A stretch of 64,000 bases of DNA from Ectocarpus siliculosus (taxonomy: Eukaryota > Sar > Phaeophyceae > Ectocarpales > Ectocarpaceae), in NCBI GenBank assembly GCA_000310025.1, contig FN649734.1, forward strand, positions 527,498-591,497, in the 5' to 3' direction. The notes under the pieces are model-generated. The model did no database searches, had not been told where the DNA came from, and was given only the letters and a program-made list of their open reading frames with translations. The position numbers and the translations under genes are program-made. Below, one piece after another: positions 36,405-49,800 of the stretch. The stretch's first letter is position 1; each line of letters starts with the position of its first letter.

Positions 36405-39400
36405 GGCAGGCCTTGCTCGTGCTCCAAGGGCTATTGCTGTGTCCTTACATGATTTTTCAAGAGTGTTCGCGCCATTGAGCGCGCAGGAAAAAGTTACTCG
36501 TTTCCGCAACCTTTTAATTTCTGATCAGTTATGCGTATTAGCGGTATTGAAAAGAAACTCCTCCGAAAAGGCCTCGTGCAGACTTCAAAGAACGTCGGGT
36601 CCAGCTGCCAGGGTGAGTTATGTGTAGAACTTCGAGTCAAATTTCTACTTGTACGTTGGTTGGTGGCGGTAGAAGAGGATGCATGCCAATGCGTAAGCAG
36701 ACTAACTCGTACGGTTCTCAAGGTATGGTAGCGCACGATTCACTATGTTACAAGCAACCCGGGGTCAATAGTTCCATGGGGTTGACGAGTGTATTAAAGC
36801 GTTTTGGATTGAAGGGTGGAATCGCACGAGGTTCGTGTCACAATCAAGTTTGTAAACGAGTTTCACGCGATGAAAGTGGTGTGTTGTCTTGCGAATGTGC
36901 CATGAAGTGAGTGTCCCTCTAGATGATGCACTGTTTTAGCGTCGGAATGGGCATTGTGTCCTGTTGGTGGTTCTCCTGTGTCTGTATGTTGGCGCGGACG
37001 AAGTTGGTCGTACAGTAGTCCTGGGAAAGAACGTTCTTCTTCCTGAAGATGACTTCCCGGGTTTGTTCCGGAAGCTCTCTTGGATCGTGTGTTGGTGGTG
37101 AAATGTTAGGTGTGATGAAATTATGTAGGCTGGATGTAAACCGAGCACATGTTGCGTTCTCTGCATCATTTTCATATGAACAATGGCGGCAGGTGGAAGA
37201 ATTGTAGCACTGGTTGTAATTGCGTAGATCTGGCGGATTCGGAACCCTCAATAGGCTTGAGCGGCGTGGTTTCGAAGGTGGCCGGACGTCTCTACTTCCC
37301 GTGACTCGATCTGTGGATTGGGAGAATGTTGTCCTCTCTTGAATGGTCTGCTTGTAAAATTTGAACATCGACCAGGGTCATGCTGATACACCTGGGTTTT
37401 CAAAGAGTATCTCCAGTTCAGAATGGGACGGAAAATCCATATTTAGAAGGATCCTGGCTTGTTTTCTGAGAAATTAGACATCAAGATTTTTTCATCTACC
37501 GTCGCCCCTATCGCAACAAGTTTTTGAAAAGTGCCCCAGTCAGAGGGTGTGCTGGAAACGAAAGCGGGTACATGGACGGCGCGGCTACACTCATGCATAC
37601 ACACCATACATGGTTTAGAGAATTTCGAAACTTCCGGGCAACCTACGGCCATCAAGGGACTCTTGTGATCCCCGACTCTATTATTTGCATTTACGTGAAA
37701 GAGCGTTTGCCGTTGTTCGATATGTGGTCGTTGATCCTGGCGACCATCATGGATGTCGTTGCCACAACAGTAGTTTGTAGGTCGTTCGTACCGGTGGTCA
37801 ATGATCCGGCTCGACCAGTTGTGTATTCGTTTTTTCGCGGTACCGGTAGTGTGATATTGGTTCTTAGGGCTTCACCTTTCTCCGCTTGCGGTTTTCTCCT
37901 AGTTCAGATCGTTCCGTTTTGTCGCGAAACGTGGGACGTGTTTCATCTGTTTTTTGTGATAATTTTTTATTGTTCAGAGCAAGCCTGCCAACAAGTCTTG
38001 CACAGTGCTTTGCACCAGAAAAGGCTCGGAGGATAAGTTGTGAGGAATAAACCAGAACCCTTCGGATTCAAGTCGCTGCAAGGCGGCAGGGCGTTATTCA
38101 GGCTAAATGGTATTATTCGCGGAGAACTTCGAAAGGATGTAAGTTCATCTTGTCCTGACAAGAAAAGCTGATCGTTTGCTTGCAACGTTTGATGGCGTGG
38201 AATGCATCATGCTAAACATCCAAACCTGCGCTCTCCTGCTCTGTGTGTTCTGAATTTTTCCGTTAGCTCCGCGTGGCAGAAATAATGGGTTTTGGCCAAC
38301 CTCGATCCCCTATCGAGGCTGTGGCAGGCAACACAACCACACTCAAAAACTGCCAGACAGGACAAATCTAGCTCCGGGAAACAACCTGGCTGGCCCAAGC
38401 CGACAACCAGTTCATCGTGATAGCCGCGAGCCATGCAACATGTGCCGGGCGTCGCAGGCGTGTTGGCGCCCCTGAATGTTGAGTGGGTTGGCGTTCAGGT
38501 TGTGCAACGCCCACCCTCCAGGAGTAGAACATGTCACTACTCGCACAGAAATATTGATCGGGTGGAAAGTCAAGTCTGCGGCGCGGGACAGGTTTCAATA
38601 TTTCAGAACATATCCCAATAAGGTAAACCATGGGATTGCCCTTCACGCTGATCCCGACAGGCCCTACAAGGCTTTTCACGTGCCACCTCTTCCCATTGAA
38701 CCAGCCTCCTTATCACAGATACGCTTATCGTGAACATCGGGCAAAAATCGAAAAACAGAACGGAACACCATTTTCCCGATCGACCCCGCGGAAGTTTGTT
38801 TCTGAAAACACTCCACTCTGTCGTGATATATTTTGAACCCCACTCCTGGAGCATAATCCCCCTTCTCCGACTCTCTCCAAGTACATCCTAGTATCGCACG
38901 CATGGTTAGGAAATAGATCAACGGTGCCACCGTTTGGGTTTGGTCGACGCGGGTACAAGCGGAGGATGAAGGGGTGGCGCTCACAGTCCACTCTGGTAGC
39001 CACTTTCCCGAACGGCATCGCCATATGGGACACGTAGCATCTGCAAGCGTTCATAATTGTGTCAGACAAGTCGGGGAAAGTGTTGGTGAGGCTTTCGGGG
39101 CGGGGCCATCGTGCAAAGTTTGCCAAAAAAGTGCTGGAAGAAGTGGTCACATCTGCACTTCGGTTTCTTTCCTGCTTTTGTCACGCCTGTTCACGATTCG
39201 GCGCATCTTCCACGCTCAGTCAATCTCGACTTACACATGAGCGGATAGGACAATGCCTAAATGAAAGTTGGTGCTGTGGTAGGAACCCTCTTTACAAGCG
39301 CCTGATCATTTTGCCGGGGGTATCCTTTCTACACGCCATATATCACCTAAACCTGTAGCATGTCTATATTTGGTGCGCTCTCTACTGTTTGACACAATCT

Positions 39401-39939
39401 GGTAGAAATGAGGCATGTTTTGCCTTCGGAACGCGTCGCCCGCTTTCTAGGCGAAACTCCCAAGAATGTTAGCCAATGAATCAAGCCTGGAGTATACATG
39501 ATCGTACGGTCGTCTCTCTATGATCGTACGGTCGTCTCTCTATGATCGTATGGTCGTCTCTCTGTGAGCAGTATACCTGCTCGTAGACATCCTCCATGAG
39601 GACCAGATCTGGAGGTGGCCAATACGATCGCGGCGTCCATCGTTCGCAGCCTGGCTTGTCTCCGTCTTCCTTCATCTGTAGGTTCGGGTGCAGCGGGTGT
39701 GGCTGAACTGTCGGTTACAGTTGAATGCGGGACGGTTGCAGTCTCCTCTCCGCGTGACCTATGATGTACTGTGTGCTTTATGCCACTGTTGTCGTATGAG
39801 GACCACGAGCTTTCTTCACTCTTCGCTCCTGGTGAAGAGCTGGTATAGGCACTTGGTACCAGGTGTAGGGTAGGTCCGAAAAATGCGCATGATGCAACAT
39901 CATTCCCGCCCGTACGCTATCAGCGTCAGCGTCCGCTGT
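36405..39939. other. About 3.5 kb without a recognisable gene
   Basis: A 170-codon frame at 37524-38036 (+) is the longest, but has no motif or splice evidence. A triple 22-bp repeat lies inside at 39500-39565. Confidence 0.35.
39500..39565 (+). repeat. Three 22-bp tandem units
   Basis: The unit gatcgtacggtcgtctctct(at) is repeated three times; the third has one or two substitutions. gatcgtac is close to palindromic. No function assigned. Confidence 0.9.
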
Positions 39940-39961
39940 CACACACACACACACACACACC
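39940..39961. repeat. (CA)n microsatellite
   Basis: Eleven CA units just downstream of the stop codon side of the minus-strand gene ending at 40060. Confidence 0.95.
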
Positions 39962-40059
39962 TGAGGACGTTGCTGAGCCGGAAAACATACGTTTGCTACG
40001 ACATGCCTCCAGATTATGCAGAACTCATTGTACAATAAAAGTATATCTAGCACAACTCC

Positions 40060-43000
40060 TTATACCATAAACGTACGACCAGCATTTTCATCACGTACAA
40101 AACTAGCGTCGGCTGGTACTCGCATCGGCTGGTACCCCAGTGATGCCGTCGCCAAAACATGTTCATTGTTGACTTTGTTAGCTCTTGGTGCAAACTGTTC
40201 CGAGAGCAAAAGCACCTGGTTGTTTCCTATCTCGTGGGTCTTTGGCTGCTGCTGCTGCTGCTGCTGCTGCTTCGTTGCCGTCGAGCTGCAAGATCCGACA
40301 GCAGACGTGGACCTCATAGAGCCCGCGGTCAAAGCCCCGTGAGCCCTCATTCGATCCGCATCGTCCCGGCTGATTGGACCGTCCCGTACCGTTTCGTGAC
40401 TGACACCCTTTTGCTCACCGGGGGTGTCGCATATGGGTGCTACCATTTCGTCCCCTACATGAGGCGGTGCACCTACGCGTTCTTGTTCAGCCTTGGGGCA
40501 ATGGTACGGAGGAGTGTTGGGCTCTCCGCCTTGGCAGGGCTGCGTCCCTTTCGATGCGATACCGCTGGGAAACTTGCAATCATTGTTTGGTTCTTGCGGA
40601 GAACGTGGACTGTCCCTGGTGTCCAGGTCGTTGTTCCCCGTGGTCGTGGGGGAATCGTGCTGAGACAGCGGCGCCCTGTGTTCAGATCGCATCTTACCGG
40701 GAGATGAGAGAGTTCGCGGCAGGTTTGCCCGCTGGTGACTCCTAGTCCCGAGCGCCGCCGGTTCGACCGAAGGTAGCAACCAATCTCGGCATGCTTGGCG
40801 CGCCTGGACAGGTTCAAGACCCTGCCATCGTCAACGTTCAGGTTTTGGGGAGGGAAACCATCTCGGCGAGGTCATGTGTGGACCGGAGTTGATCATGGCG
40901 GGTACCAGGAAGGCAATGGATTTCGACGCCGAATGTGCAATGACCCTCGACCTACTCCACATACGAAGCCACGACCTCCCAATCGTCTGGCGACATATTC
41001 ACTTGGGCTATCATCATCGTGTCGCGACAAAAAGCAGCCATACAGTGGCGGTCTGTGTGCAACATGCGCCCACACACACCTGCTCGACGTAGAAAGATTC
41101 TATCGTTTCGATAATTTTCCCGACCGCCCGGGCGTCAGGTGTGAAGTGCCACGATGCCCTCTCGTGCACCGCCCGCCACGTTGCGATGTCACCACATCCC
41201 CAGTCGTCGGAATCCCCCTTCATAGCATCCCCGTCACATTGGTCCTTGATGCCGTTTGAGCGCTCTGCCTGTCCTACCCTAGACGTTGGGCCGGCTGCGG
41301 GCAGACCCTTATTACCCTGCCGTGCCCATCGTGTCAGACGGTGTGTGTTGGGCGGCGAAAATCGAGGGGAGCGGGATCGCCTCTCATGAACGAAAATACA
41401 GCACAGGGGCGTCTGGTGTTTGCGATGCTTGGCGTCGGGCCTGTCGTTAGGAGTCTCGGTTTCAGTCAACGTTTCAAAAGAACTTGTGGCTTATACTTCA
41501 TAACCTTAAGTCGGTCCGTTCTCGTGTCATCGCTGACACAACTTGGGCAGCGCATCCTACTCTTGCGGGCGGCTGCTCCCGGCACTAACACCAAATCAAA
41601 TGTTCAATACGGTGGCGTGACATCCCTAGCTGTACTATTGTGCTTCCGACTACCGATCCAGAAGCGTTCACAAATCTACGTCCGCCATCCACTCACCATC
41701 GTTTCCATGACGTCAAGCCGAGCGATGTCCACCCTGGCCTGAATTAAGTTCTCCGTTCCCAAGACTCGCTTTAGGCTTCCCTCGCTGATGCCCGCCAGGG
41801 TGCTCATGACCAAAGCTGATGCCGTACCATTTTCTCCCTACGTATCCGTTTGCGTTTTATCATCTCATGTACTCCGGACGTAAGTGTGGACTAACCGGCC
41901 GGGGTGACACAGGTGGAAGATTACGCGCTGGTTAAGTTTTATTGCGATTTACTGATGCGTTGCTTGTCTTCCTTTTTGTGGTGGGAAGGACTGGGCCGTT
42001 TCTTCGCCTCTATGAACGTCGAGTCCCAGCCTTGTTGGGCGAAAGCGGGAATAGCGATTTGCTTTCCACGTTTGTGTCGGGATATTGTGAGAGAAACGGT
42101 AAGCTTGTGCTTGGTAATTCGTTTGAAAACGAGTTTTGACGCGACAATCGACGACAACCAATGGACAAGCAATGTTTTCACGACATGCGACATGTTTCAG
42201 TGGAACGAAAACTGCAATATGGCCGAACTTCTAAGAATTCTCCCAGAACAACTCTAGTCAAACCTCCCGTCGTTTTCGTGGGCACAGCGGCAAACCGAAA
42301 AACGAAAGGGTCGGTCTTGAAGCCCTTTGACACTAGCCGTAGCGCCCAAACTCTGCACGAAACAGCCACCAACACGAGACGTTACCCCATAAACGGTCTT
42401 GATATAGTTCAGTGTACAGGCGCAACACCGATAAACAGGACCCCATCCTATTCAGAGGCAATTCTACTATCATGGAACGCTATACTCACGAGCGTCGAGC
42501 CGACTTGTCTAGCGTGCTGGGGCCCAACGGCCACTATGACCAACCGCACCGCACGGACTAGCAGCGACACGTCTTCAAACACACCGACACCTAGCGCCTG
42601 GTAGAGGAATAGCGCACGATTGGACAGCCGGTTGAAGCGGGTCGTGTGTTGCAATGAAACCGTTCCTTTGGAACCGGCTCCGAAGCCTCTCGCGGATAAA
42701 AAATGGTGAAGCCGAGTGAAACCGGTCCCAGGTTGACACAAAAAGGTCCATCGAGTTGCGCCGGAGACCGTACGTAGAAACATGTTTCCCACAGCTGTGC
42801 GGCATTCCTCCCCATTTTAGAGTCGTATCTACGTGATTTTCAATGGGGGCAAGGATTGGTTCTCTATCCCAGTAAATTCCGCTCCATCTGGTATAACAAT
42901 CTTTTGAACAGTAGCTTGCGACAACTTTCCATGGCGTGAATACATTTTAAAAAATGCATAATTCTTGACTCATCGTCGGGTATGGGCTTGCGCAAATCAC

Positions 43001-44280
43001 AGAATGAAAATCACGCTGCTAGTCCTTGCCTGTTGTTGCGCCATCTCATTCGACTAGCGAACACAGGCCCGTCAAACAACGCAAGCACCACGAGGAATGA
43101 GAACACTCATAATAAAACAAGTACAGCAGTAGTTCAGCAGCACCACAAATCCAATCACCCACCTCAAACTTGCGGAGTTTTTTCTGGCCCCTGCCAGACA
43201 CGGCCAAACGGAAAGGCTTCCAGCCGTAGTCAAGAAATGTCTGGACTATGGCCGATCTTCACGAGGGTGTACGCGTCCGAGGGTGCAATGGAAGTGTTCG
43301 GGAACAGAGCAGCGGGGGGGTTGATGCGGAATGCTTGTACACACAGTTGTTTCCAAGGAGAAGGGCACTACTGGCCAAAGACACGTTTTCATGTGAAGGG
43401 AAGTCTGCCGTTCCTTCGCTTTCATACGCAGATTTTCGGGTTCACAAACCACTGTTGATTTCAAATTGCCTCCGTCCGTCGGTCGGGCCCCATGGCAGTA
43501 GCGATTGCAGAATCCTCCAGAACTTCTACTTCGGCTGTCATGGGTTCTGATATTGTGTTAGTGCTGTACCGGGTGCTCTTCTATTGTAGCGATTGAAGTT
43601 TGGCCTTACTCACCCTAGTTGACCACCCGCCCCGACGATTCCGATCAGCGGGCCGCCGACAGCCATCCTTTTGGACTTCTTGTCGATACCGGCCATTTGC
43701 TTGAACATGGGAGGAAGGAACCCCGCCACAAACAGGCACTGCGAACAAATCAGCCTCTGAAAACACGTTGTACGATGATGACGGGCAAAGCGGGGGTCGG
43801 GCGTACGTCGGATCGTTCGGTCATGATCCGCCATATGTGTTCATTTTCGTAAACATGATGGATTACGCATAGTGCCGCGACCGTCGCACCGGACGTGAAC
43901 AACAGTCTCGGGATGTTGAAAGAAAGAAATTGAACTTCGTTGTCCATTGTGCGGCATAGAGACAAATACCCGAGCTTTGGCCGAGACACGGAACAAACAC
44001 CGCGAGAGCAGCGAACGGCGTAAATCAGCTTTCCCTCGGCTGTCCAAGGTGACCTTTGGACGGAAGATATTATGAACTCGTGTTTTTGAGTCAGCGATGT
44101 AGGTGTGTCTTTGCGGCTGCAGGACGGAGTTCGTGTCACTCGAGGAGATCTTGTTGCAAGAATCGCCACATAAATAGTTATACATCTGAGGAAGCCCACC
44201 CACCTGCACTTCCTTCCGTCGGAGGTAGCCCTCCTCAACTGCAGGGGTTTGGCCACAGCAGGAAAACGCCAGGTCGACAT
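40060..44280 (-). CDS. 579-residue protein of unknown function with polyQ tail, nine exons
   Basis: Exons (high to low): 44204-44280, 43807-43906, 43614-43738, 43163-43240, 42490-42688, 41697-41837, 41080-41268, 40859-40945, 40060-40803. Every junction keeps phase and the total, 1740 bp, is exactly 580 codons with ATG and TAA. The N terminus (MSTWRFPAVAKPLQLRRATS) is basic and hydroxylated, like a mitochondrial or plastid presequence. Hydrophobic segments follow (LLFTSGATVAALCVIHHVY; FVAGFLPPMFKQMAG; MAVGGPLIGIVGAGGQLGH; LLVRAVRLVIVAVG), suggesting an organelle membrane protein. The middle is helical and charged (ARVDIARLDVMETM; ARAVGKIIETIESFYVEQ). The last exon encodes a 247-residue polar tail with eight Gln (CTG repeat near 40245-40270), probably disordered. 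I do not recognise the family. The weakest choices are the donor of the 40859 exon and the acceptor of the 42688 exon. Confidence 0.7.
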
Positions 44281-46462
44281 TTCTCAAAACGAAGTTTGGA
44301 TCGGTAAGGTCCTGGGTGACAACAACGGCGCGATTGGTGGTTAGGGCAGGTGCGGTTTTAGCCCAAAAATCGACCCTTTAAGGGGGCGGTGCTTCACGGT
44401 CAAAGACAAATGATGTCGACCCTTTCATCTATACTTTATTGATATCTGCAGCAACGGACCCCTGGCTATCGAGGAAACAGGAACCCGGTGAATGACCTTC
44501 GCTACAGATGTTTCCACACACAGCGGAATTGGATAGACACGCTTCATCGAAACTGTCATCACTATTTAGACTAGTGAGTAAAAAATGCGATGTGAAACAT
44601 GTTGCTCGGCAGAAAGGAAGGGGTCACTCCCTGGTTTGAACATCGACAATGACTTTCAAAGGAATCTTCGACTAAATTTCGTTCACCCTCGATCAGTTCG
44701 ACAGAATTCGCTCAAGTGGATGATGGCCAATCGGTGTACTGTACCGCGAAAATGTGGACTACAGCGCACGGTATGTTGCCCAACATGGATAGGAATACTG
44801 TATCGATGGGAAACTCAACATAGCCTGCCTGAATATGAGCATCCCCCCCGATGCTTTGCTGCGGTGGATAACCTCCCACATCAATGTAGTCTCTACGCAA
44901 CACCGGCGTGGGGGCACCATGACACACCTGAACGAGCTCGTCTTCCACGTTCAAGCGATCCATGCATCTCCACGTGCGTGTGAACCCATCCATGGTACTC
45001 GCCATTCCTCCAATCCGGTATTTCGACATGGCCTATGAGCACCTGGTATGGTATTGTAGTTCAACTTGTGGAATTTCAACCCCTCAAACGTCGATGCGCT
45101 GTGTGCGGTGTCGATATTCACGATATGCGGTCAAACTTGTTCATCCAAACAATCCCGAATCGGCACTTGAACCAAATTCTCCGCACTTGGAACCACATTC
45201 TTCAACAAGGGTGGTGGAGGTGGAGGGAGGTGGACCGGTTCAGCTGTGTGAAGGCGGCTCCACATACGGCTATACGGCTCGCACGGCTCTCTGTATTCAC
45301 TGGCATAGCAGCGAATCTTCTTCATGGTAAATAAGTTGTCGAGAATTCAACAGTGCACAATTTTGTCACTCGTTGGTGTTCAATAATCTACCCCAGTGCG
45401 AATGACGTCGACATAACATCATATGCGTTGAGGTGCGTGCCGAAAGAGTCTTTCCAGCATGAAAGTGGCTAGACAAACACGCGAGACACCGACGGTGTTG
45501 GGTCATTTTTGGCGGACCCACAGGAGCCTAGCTCAATGAAGGTCTCAGGTGTGCCACTAATAGTAAAACCCAACATTTTCTGAGTCTTTCGCATGGATAA
45601 CAGCCTTGGCACGACTGTTGAGCACTTTGACACAAACAGGTCGACATGGATGAATGCTTGCGCGGTGTGTTGCCACACCGGGACTTTCATTGGTGCGTCG
45701 CGCTTGCACCGCACTCTATGTACTGCTGTAGCTCAGCTCTAGAGGCCTGAGAGGTTGGGGGAGTTGGGGAGTGCGCCATGTGTGGCCCTCCATTGCCCAC
45801 CGGCAAGGAAAGGGCGCGCTTCCCACTTAAAGTCTACGAGGAGGATGACCAGCGAACCGCCGGGGTATTTAGCACACAAGTCCGAGCCCATTGCAGCCGG
45901 CACAAATAAGCTATGCACTTGCCTGGCAAACTTGCAGAACGTGTTCACTTTAGACTCGTATCTCCCGATCTCAATGAAGCACACGTACGGCCAGAGGATA
46001 AGCAGCCCAGGGAAAACAAACACGATTCTCTACCCAAGTCGAGAAATCGCACGTATTCACCCCTCCCCCAAACTCTACAAGTAAGCGACCCTTCATCTAC
46101 AACGTTCATATCATGGGTTCCCAGTCACTCGAATTGTATTCTGTTTCCGTGGCTGAGCTCCACCTGTTGGTTACAACTGCAGGAGGCGAAATGAACGAGG
46201 TGACACGCTCGGGCAGACTGCAGCAGCTTTCCGGAGATATGGCGGCCGATTCCTCCCTCCTGAAAGTATGCCTTTCAGTGACGAAATTCCGTCACACCCG
46301 CCGTCTTTGCGCCACATTTCTATCGCATAAAAAACGTTCAGCTCTCGCTCTTAAGTGAAAATATTCGCACGGCGTGTTAACAGCGTAGTGCTTCGACCTG
46401 GCGCAGAAAGAAGATCATGAAAGCTTCCCAAAAGCAGAAACCCCCACGCCATATCGACTTGC
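44281..46462. other. Intergenic stretch between two minus-strand genes
   Basis: Should hold the promoter of the gene starting at 44280. Exon-like readings occur on the minus strand (a hydrophobic one at 45961-46041, and one at 44943-45010), but they do not join each other or the neighbouring genes in phase. No defined promoter element recognised. Confidence 0.35.
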
Positions 46463-46754
46463 TTTTTTTTTTGTTGTCTTCACTTCAAATCACCGCTCAC
46501 AGCACTAGTGCCGTTTACTCCAACCCGTGGTCACACAGAAGAGCCCCTCTCTACCCTCCCCTCCTGCGGTGCGCTGCCTTCGATTTTAATGCGAGAAGAG
46601 TTGAGCACTCTCTTCCCTCTGTTTACACACGAACTAGCGCTATCCACTAGGCAAGGAGCGGAAGCGACGGAAAAGCTCCCTTACGCCGGGATTCGAACCC
46701 CTGACCTGGCCTCTAGAAAGTTTCGAGGATACCAACTAGACCACCGGGGCGACC
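46463..46754 (-). mobile_element. tRNA-like SINE, copy 4
   Basis: Same family as the three copies at 22.7-25.1 kb: head gtcgccccggtggtctag, box B ggttcgaatcccggcgta, body and gaagtgaagac end with poly(A) (T-run at 46463-46472). It is slightly shorter, having lost about 20 bp of the region just after the head. It lies about 80 bp beyond the stop codon of the gene at 46838-50194, so it may sit in that gene's 3' UTR. Confidence 0.87.
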
Positions 46755-46837
46755 GGCTTGTTTCTTGGTCGGGGGAAGAGACAATGAACAAATACAAATA
46801 CGCGGATACCCTTGACACTCAAGCTCAAACAGACAAA

Positions 46838-49800
46838 TTACTTCCGCTCTCTTCCGCTCTGAGGAGGTGGCGCAGTTGATACTGCAGTCCCTTTCTCCGC
46901 ACTGCGCTTAGCGCCTTTACTTGGCCCGAGCTTGAGAAGCTTCACGGCGCCCCAGATGCCGAAGGCCGCCAGTACATGACGAAAGAACCGCTTCTTTGTG
47001 TCGTACATGTTGCGCAGCGTTAGTGAGATCAAGGCCTTGGTCATGCCCCCGAGACAAAGGGTCAGTGAATCTGGAGAGCGAAACAAAGACAAAACAGGAA
47101 AATGAGGTAAGGACGCAGCCTAAGCTTGGGTTCTGGCCTCCACCGATAGGTTCGCCCCGCTGTTGGGGAAAGAAGGCAGATCAACTTGCCAGCAGCAAAA
47201 ATAGCGCAAAAACGACGGCCTCTAAAGCCGGGGAAACCCACCCCTCTCGACTAGACTCTTGACAGAAGATGGCACACTCACTTTGGGTGTAGTGGATGAA
47301 ATTGAGTAGGAAAATCGCCGAGCTCGCCAGGACGGCCATGATGACCCATGCGGGTCCTCTTTCCTTTTCCTCGTCTGGAATTCCGTTGCACGGCAAACAT
47401 TTTCGTTGCTTTCTTTAGACCCAGTGAGCGCGATAGCCAGGATTGGCATAGTCGTTCATCAGCAGACATGGCGCAGTCGAAAGGCCATAACGGCGAGGAG
47501 GACGCAAACTTTCAACAAGGCGAAGCGCAAGATTGGTCGAAGGAGCTCATGAGGCCATAGAGGGGTAACCAATCGTAACACGACACGCCGACGCTGCAGT
47601 GATTCCGCTCCCCAAAAACTAAAAGAAAGTCGCCGCCGCTTTGAAGGAGTTCGTGAAATTCAACGGCAACGCCCTGTCAACCATGTTCGGGATGATGCAA
47701 GACTCTACCTGTTCCGGCCCCGAACTCGCAGAGGTGAACGAAGATCAGCAGCAGAAATGAAACTCCCAATACCGTGAGGAAAGCCCTAACATGTGGTACA
47801 TCGAGGGCATCCCTGCAACGACAACGCCAGTGGCAAAGTCGTCTTGACATCTACCTGAGACGAAAGGAACCCCAGAACGAAACTCGAAAAACTGCGCACC
47901 GCGTGCGTCACACATACACACACATTCGGAACTAGATCGGGTCTCCAAATACACTTACAGAAAGTAAGCCAGCCTCTGCAGGCAAGCGCTGCGAGGAAGG
48001 AGAAGAGGCCATAAACGAAACTTCGCCGAGTTTTTGGAGAAATAGCACACGGCGAGACGGGGGGGATTCGCATAAAAACGGGTCGATCAGATATCTTTCA
48101 AGGGGGGGGGTCAGACATCGCGTTGGTAGAACGGGTCGCAGAACGCACAGACTGCTCAATGCCTGCGGAGGGACATTAATAAACCCGCCCGTTCACAGAG
48201 CATCGTGCAGTGAGTCAGGTGCGCTCAGATGCAGAATCTAGCAGGCTGTACAACCTTTCACATTCTTCTTGTGAGTTGCGTTGCGTTGGGCATCGCCGTG
48301 TCCCGCCGTGTTACCCCAACAATTTGCGTCCAACGACAGGCACACACAACCGCAGGAGCCACGCGCCAGATCGGTTACTTTAGAACGACCTAGGAGAAAT
48401 ATCGTGCAATGCAGAACTAAAGTTTCGGTTCGCCAAGCGCCATTTGTAACGAAGCAAGGTCCGGATGTGGAGGTGGAAAATCGAATTCGAAAGAACAACA
48501 AGTCGCTTTTCAACAAAAGATGAACACAAAACATCGAACGATATTGAGGACCCCTCTTGATTATTTGCTAACGGCCTACCTGCCCCGAATGACGAAGAAC
48601 TCCCACTGCATCTGCTCTGACAGATAGCTGATAGCCGATATCGCCATAGCCTCGGGACGGCTCGCTATCGACGTGTACGTGAGCTGGAGGAGCCGGTACA
48701 ACAAACAGCGACGCAGGGATTGCAGAGGCACACAGAGAGAAGAGTGCTCTTGAAGTTTGCTGTCATGGTCTAGACCAGAAAATCTTGCCGGTCTTCCTCC
48801 GTCCATTTTGGCGATTAAGGGTTGTGTTAGGACCAGTCGGAACGCTCAAAGCTCAGGGTACGACGCCAAGTCCCACATCGGAGCAAGCGCCCACATCCTT
48901 GGTCGGAACAGTCGCAGAAAAGTTAGTTGTTCGTCACGAGGTTATAAAAAACAAATTTCCCATCCCACGGGAACGCAACGAAAAACCGAGCCGGTTTGAA
49001 TGCCCCAACATAGCAGTGATTGGGCGGGCATGCCTGACACCAGGGTGTGGAAGGGTCTCACGATTAGCTGCTACGGTCAGGCTCACCGTAGAGCAAAGCA
49101 CGCACACCAGCTGGAGCGAGAAGGCGGAGGTAGAGAGCAGGGTGTAGAGGAGATGGAGCCGCTTGTTGGCATCGGGCTTGGGCTGAAGGAACATCGTGCC
49201 GAGGGCGGCGCCGCCGAGAAGGGCTGCGGGCGTGCGAATATTGGCCAGTTCCCCCAACACGCCAGAGATGACGTTGTGCTCTGCGCCGGCACATGTCGGG
49301 GGGGCATTGAAAATGCGACAAAAAAAAACAGAAACGTTGGGTGTGAAAAAATGTGAGCATGTACATGGCGGCAAGAACGATACATATCTCACCATGACAG
49401 GCGAGAAACTGACGGTGCAACTGTCCAAGTGCGTACCGTCTGGATGACGGGAGATTTGCGTTGTAATAGCTCGGCCAAAGAGAACATCCAAACTCGGAAC
49501 GTTTCCCATGCCGACGTAAACCAAGCCACGGCAGTACCAAAGAGCACGAGGAATGGAGCACACACTCCAAGCTCTGGTGTCCTGCATGCCAACAGCTGCC
49601 AGGTGGGACAGCACGTACCACCATCCGCAAGGCTGTCATTCCGTACAAACGATGAAAGGATCCCATAACCCAAGCTACCTCCCTCCTCAAGGGTTGGTCC
49701 AGTTGATTGATCGCTCCTCAACCGTGGCGGTCCGAGAAACTGTGACTTACGTAATTCCAGGCTACGGCAAAGAACGCTCGAAGACAACGAAGTGGACGAC

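Noticed and set aside
37524-38036. 170-codon open frame on the + strand
   Set aside because: No motif, membrane pattern or splice evidence; length is within chance for this composition.
44204-44340. Alternative reading of the first exon of the 40-44 kb gene (TQDLTDPNFVLRNVDLAFSC)
   Set aside because: It is open and looks coding, but its phase cannot join the next exon without an immediate stop; the ATG frame MSTWRF joins correctly.
45961-46041. Hydrophobic minus-strand exon-like stretch (FVFPGLLILWPYVCF)
   Set aside because: No phase-compatible partner exon on either side; kept only as a note in the intergenic entry.
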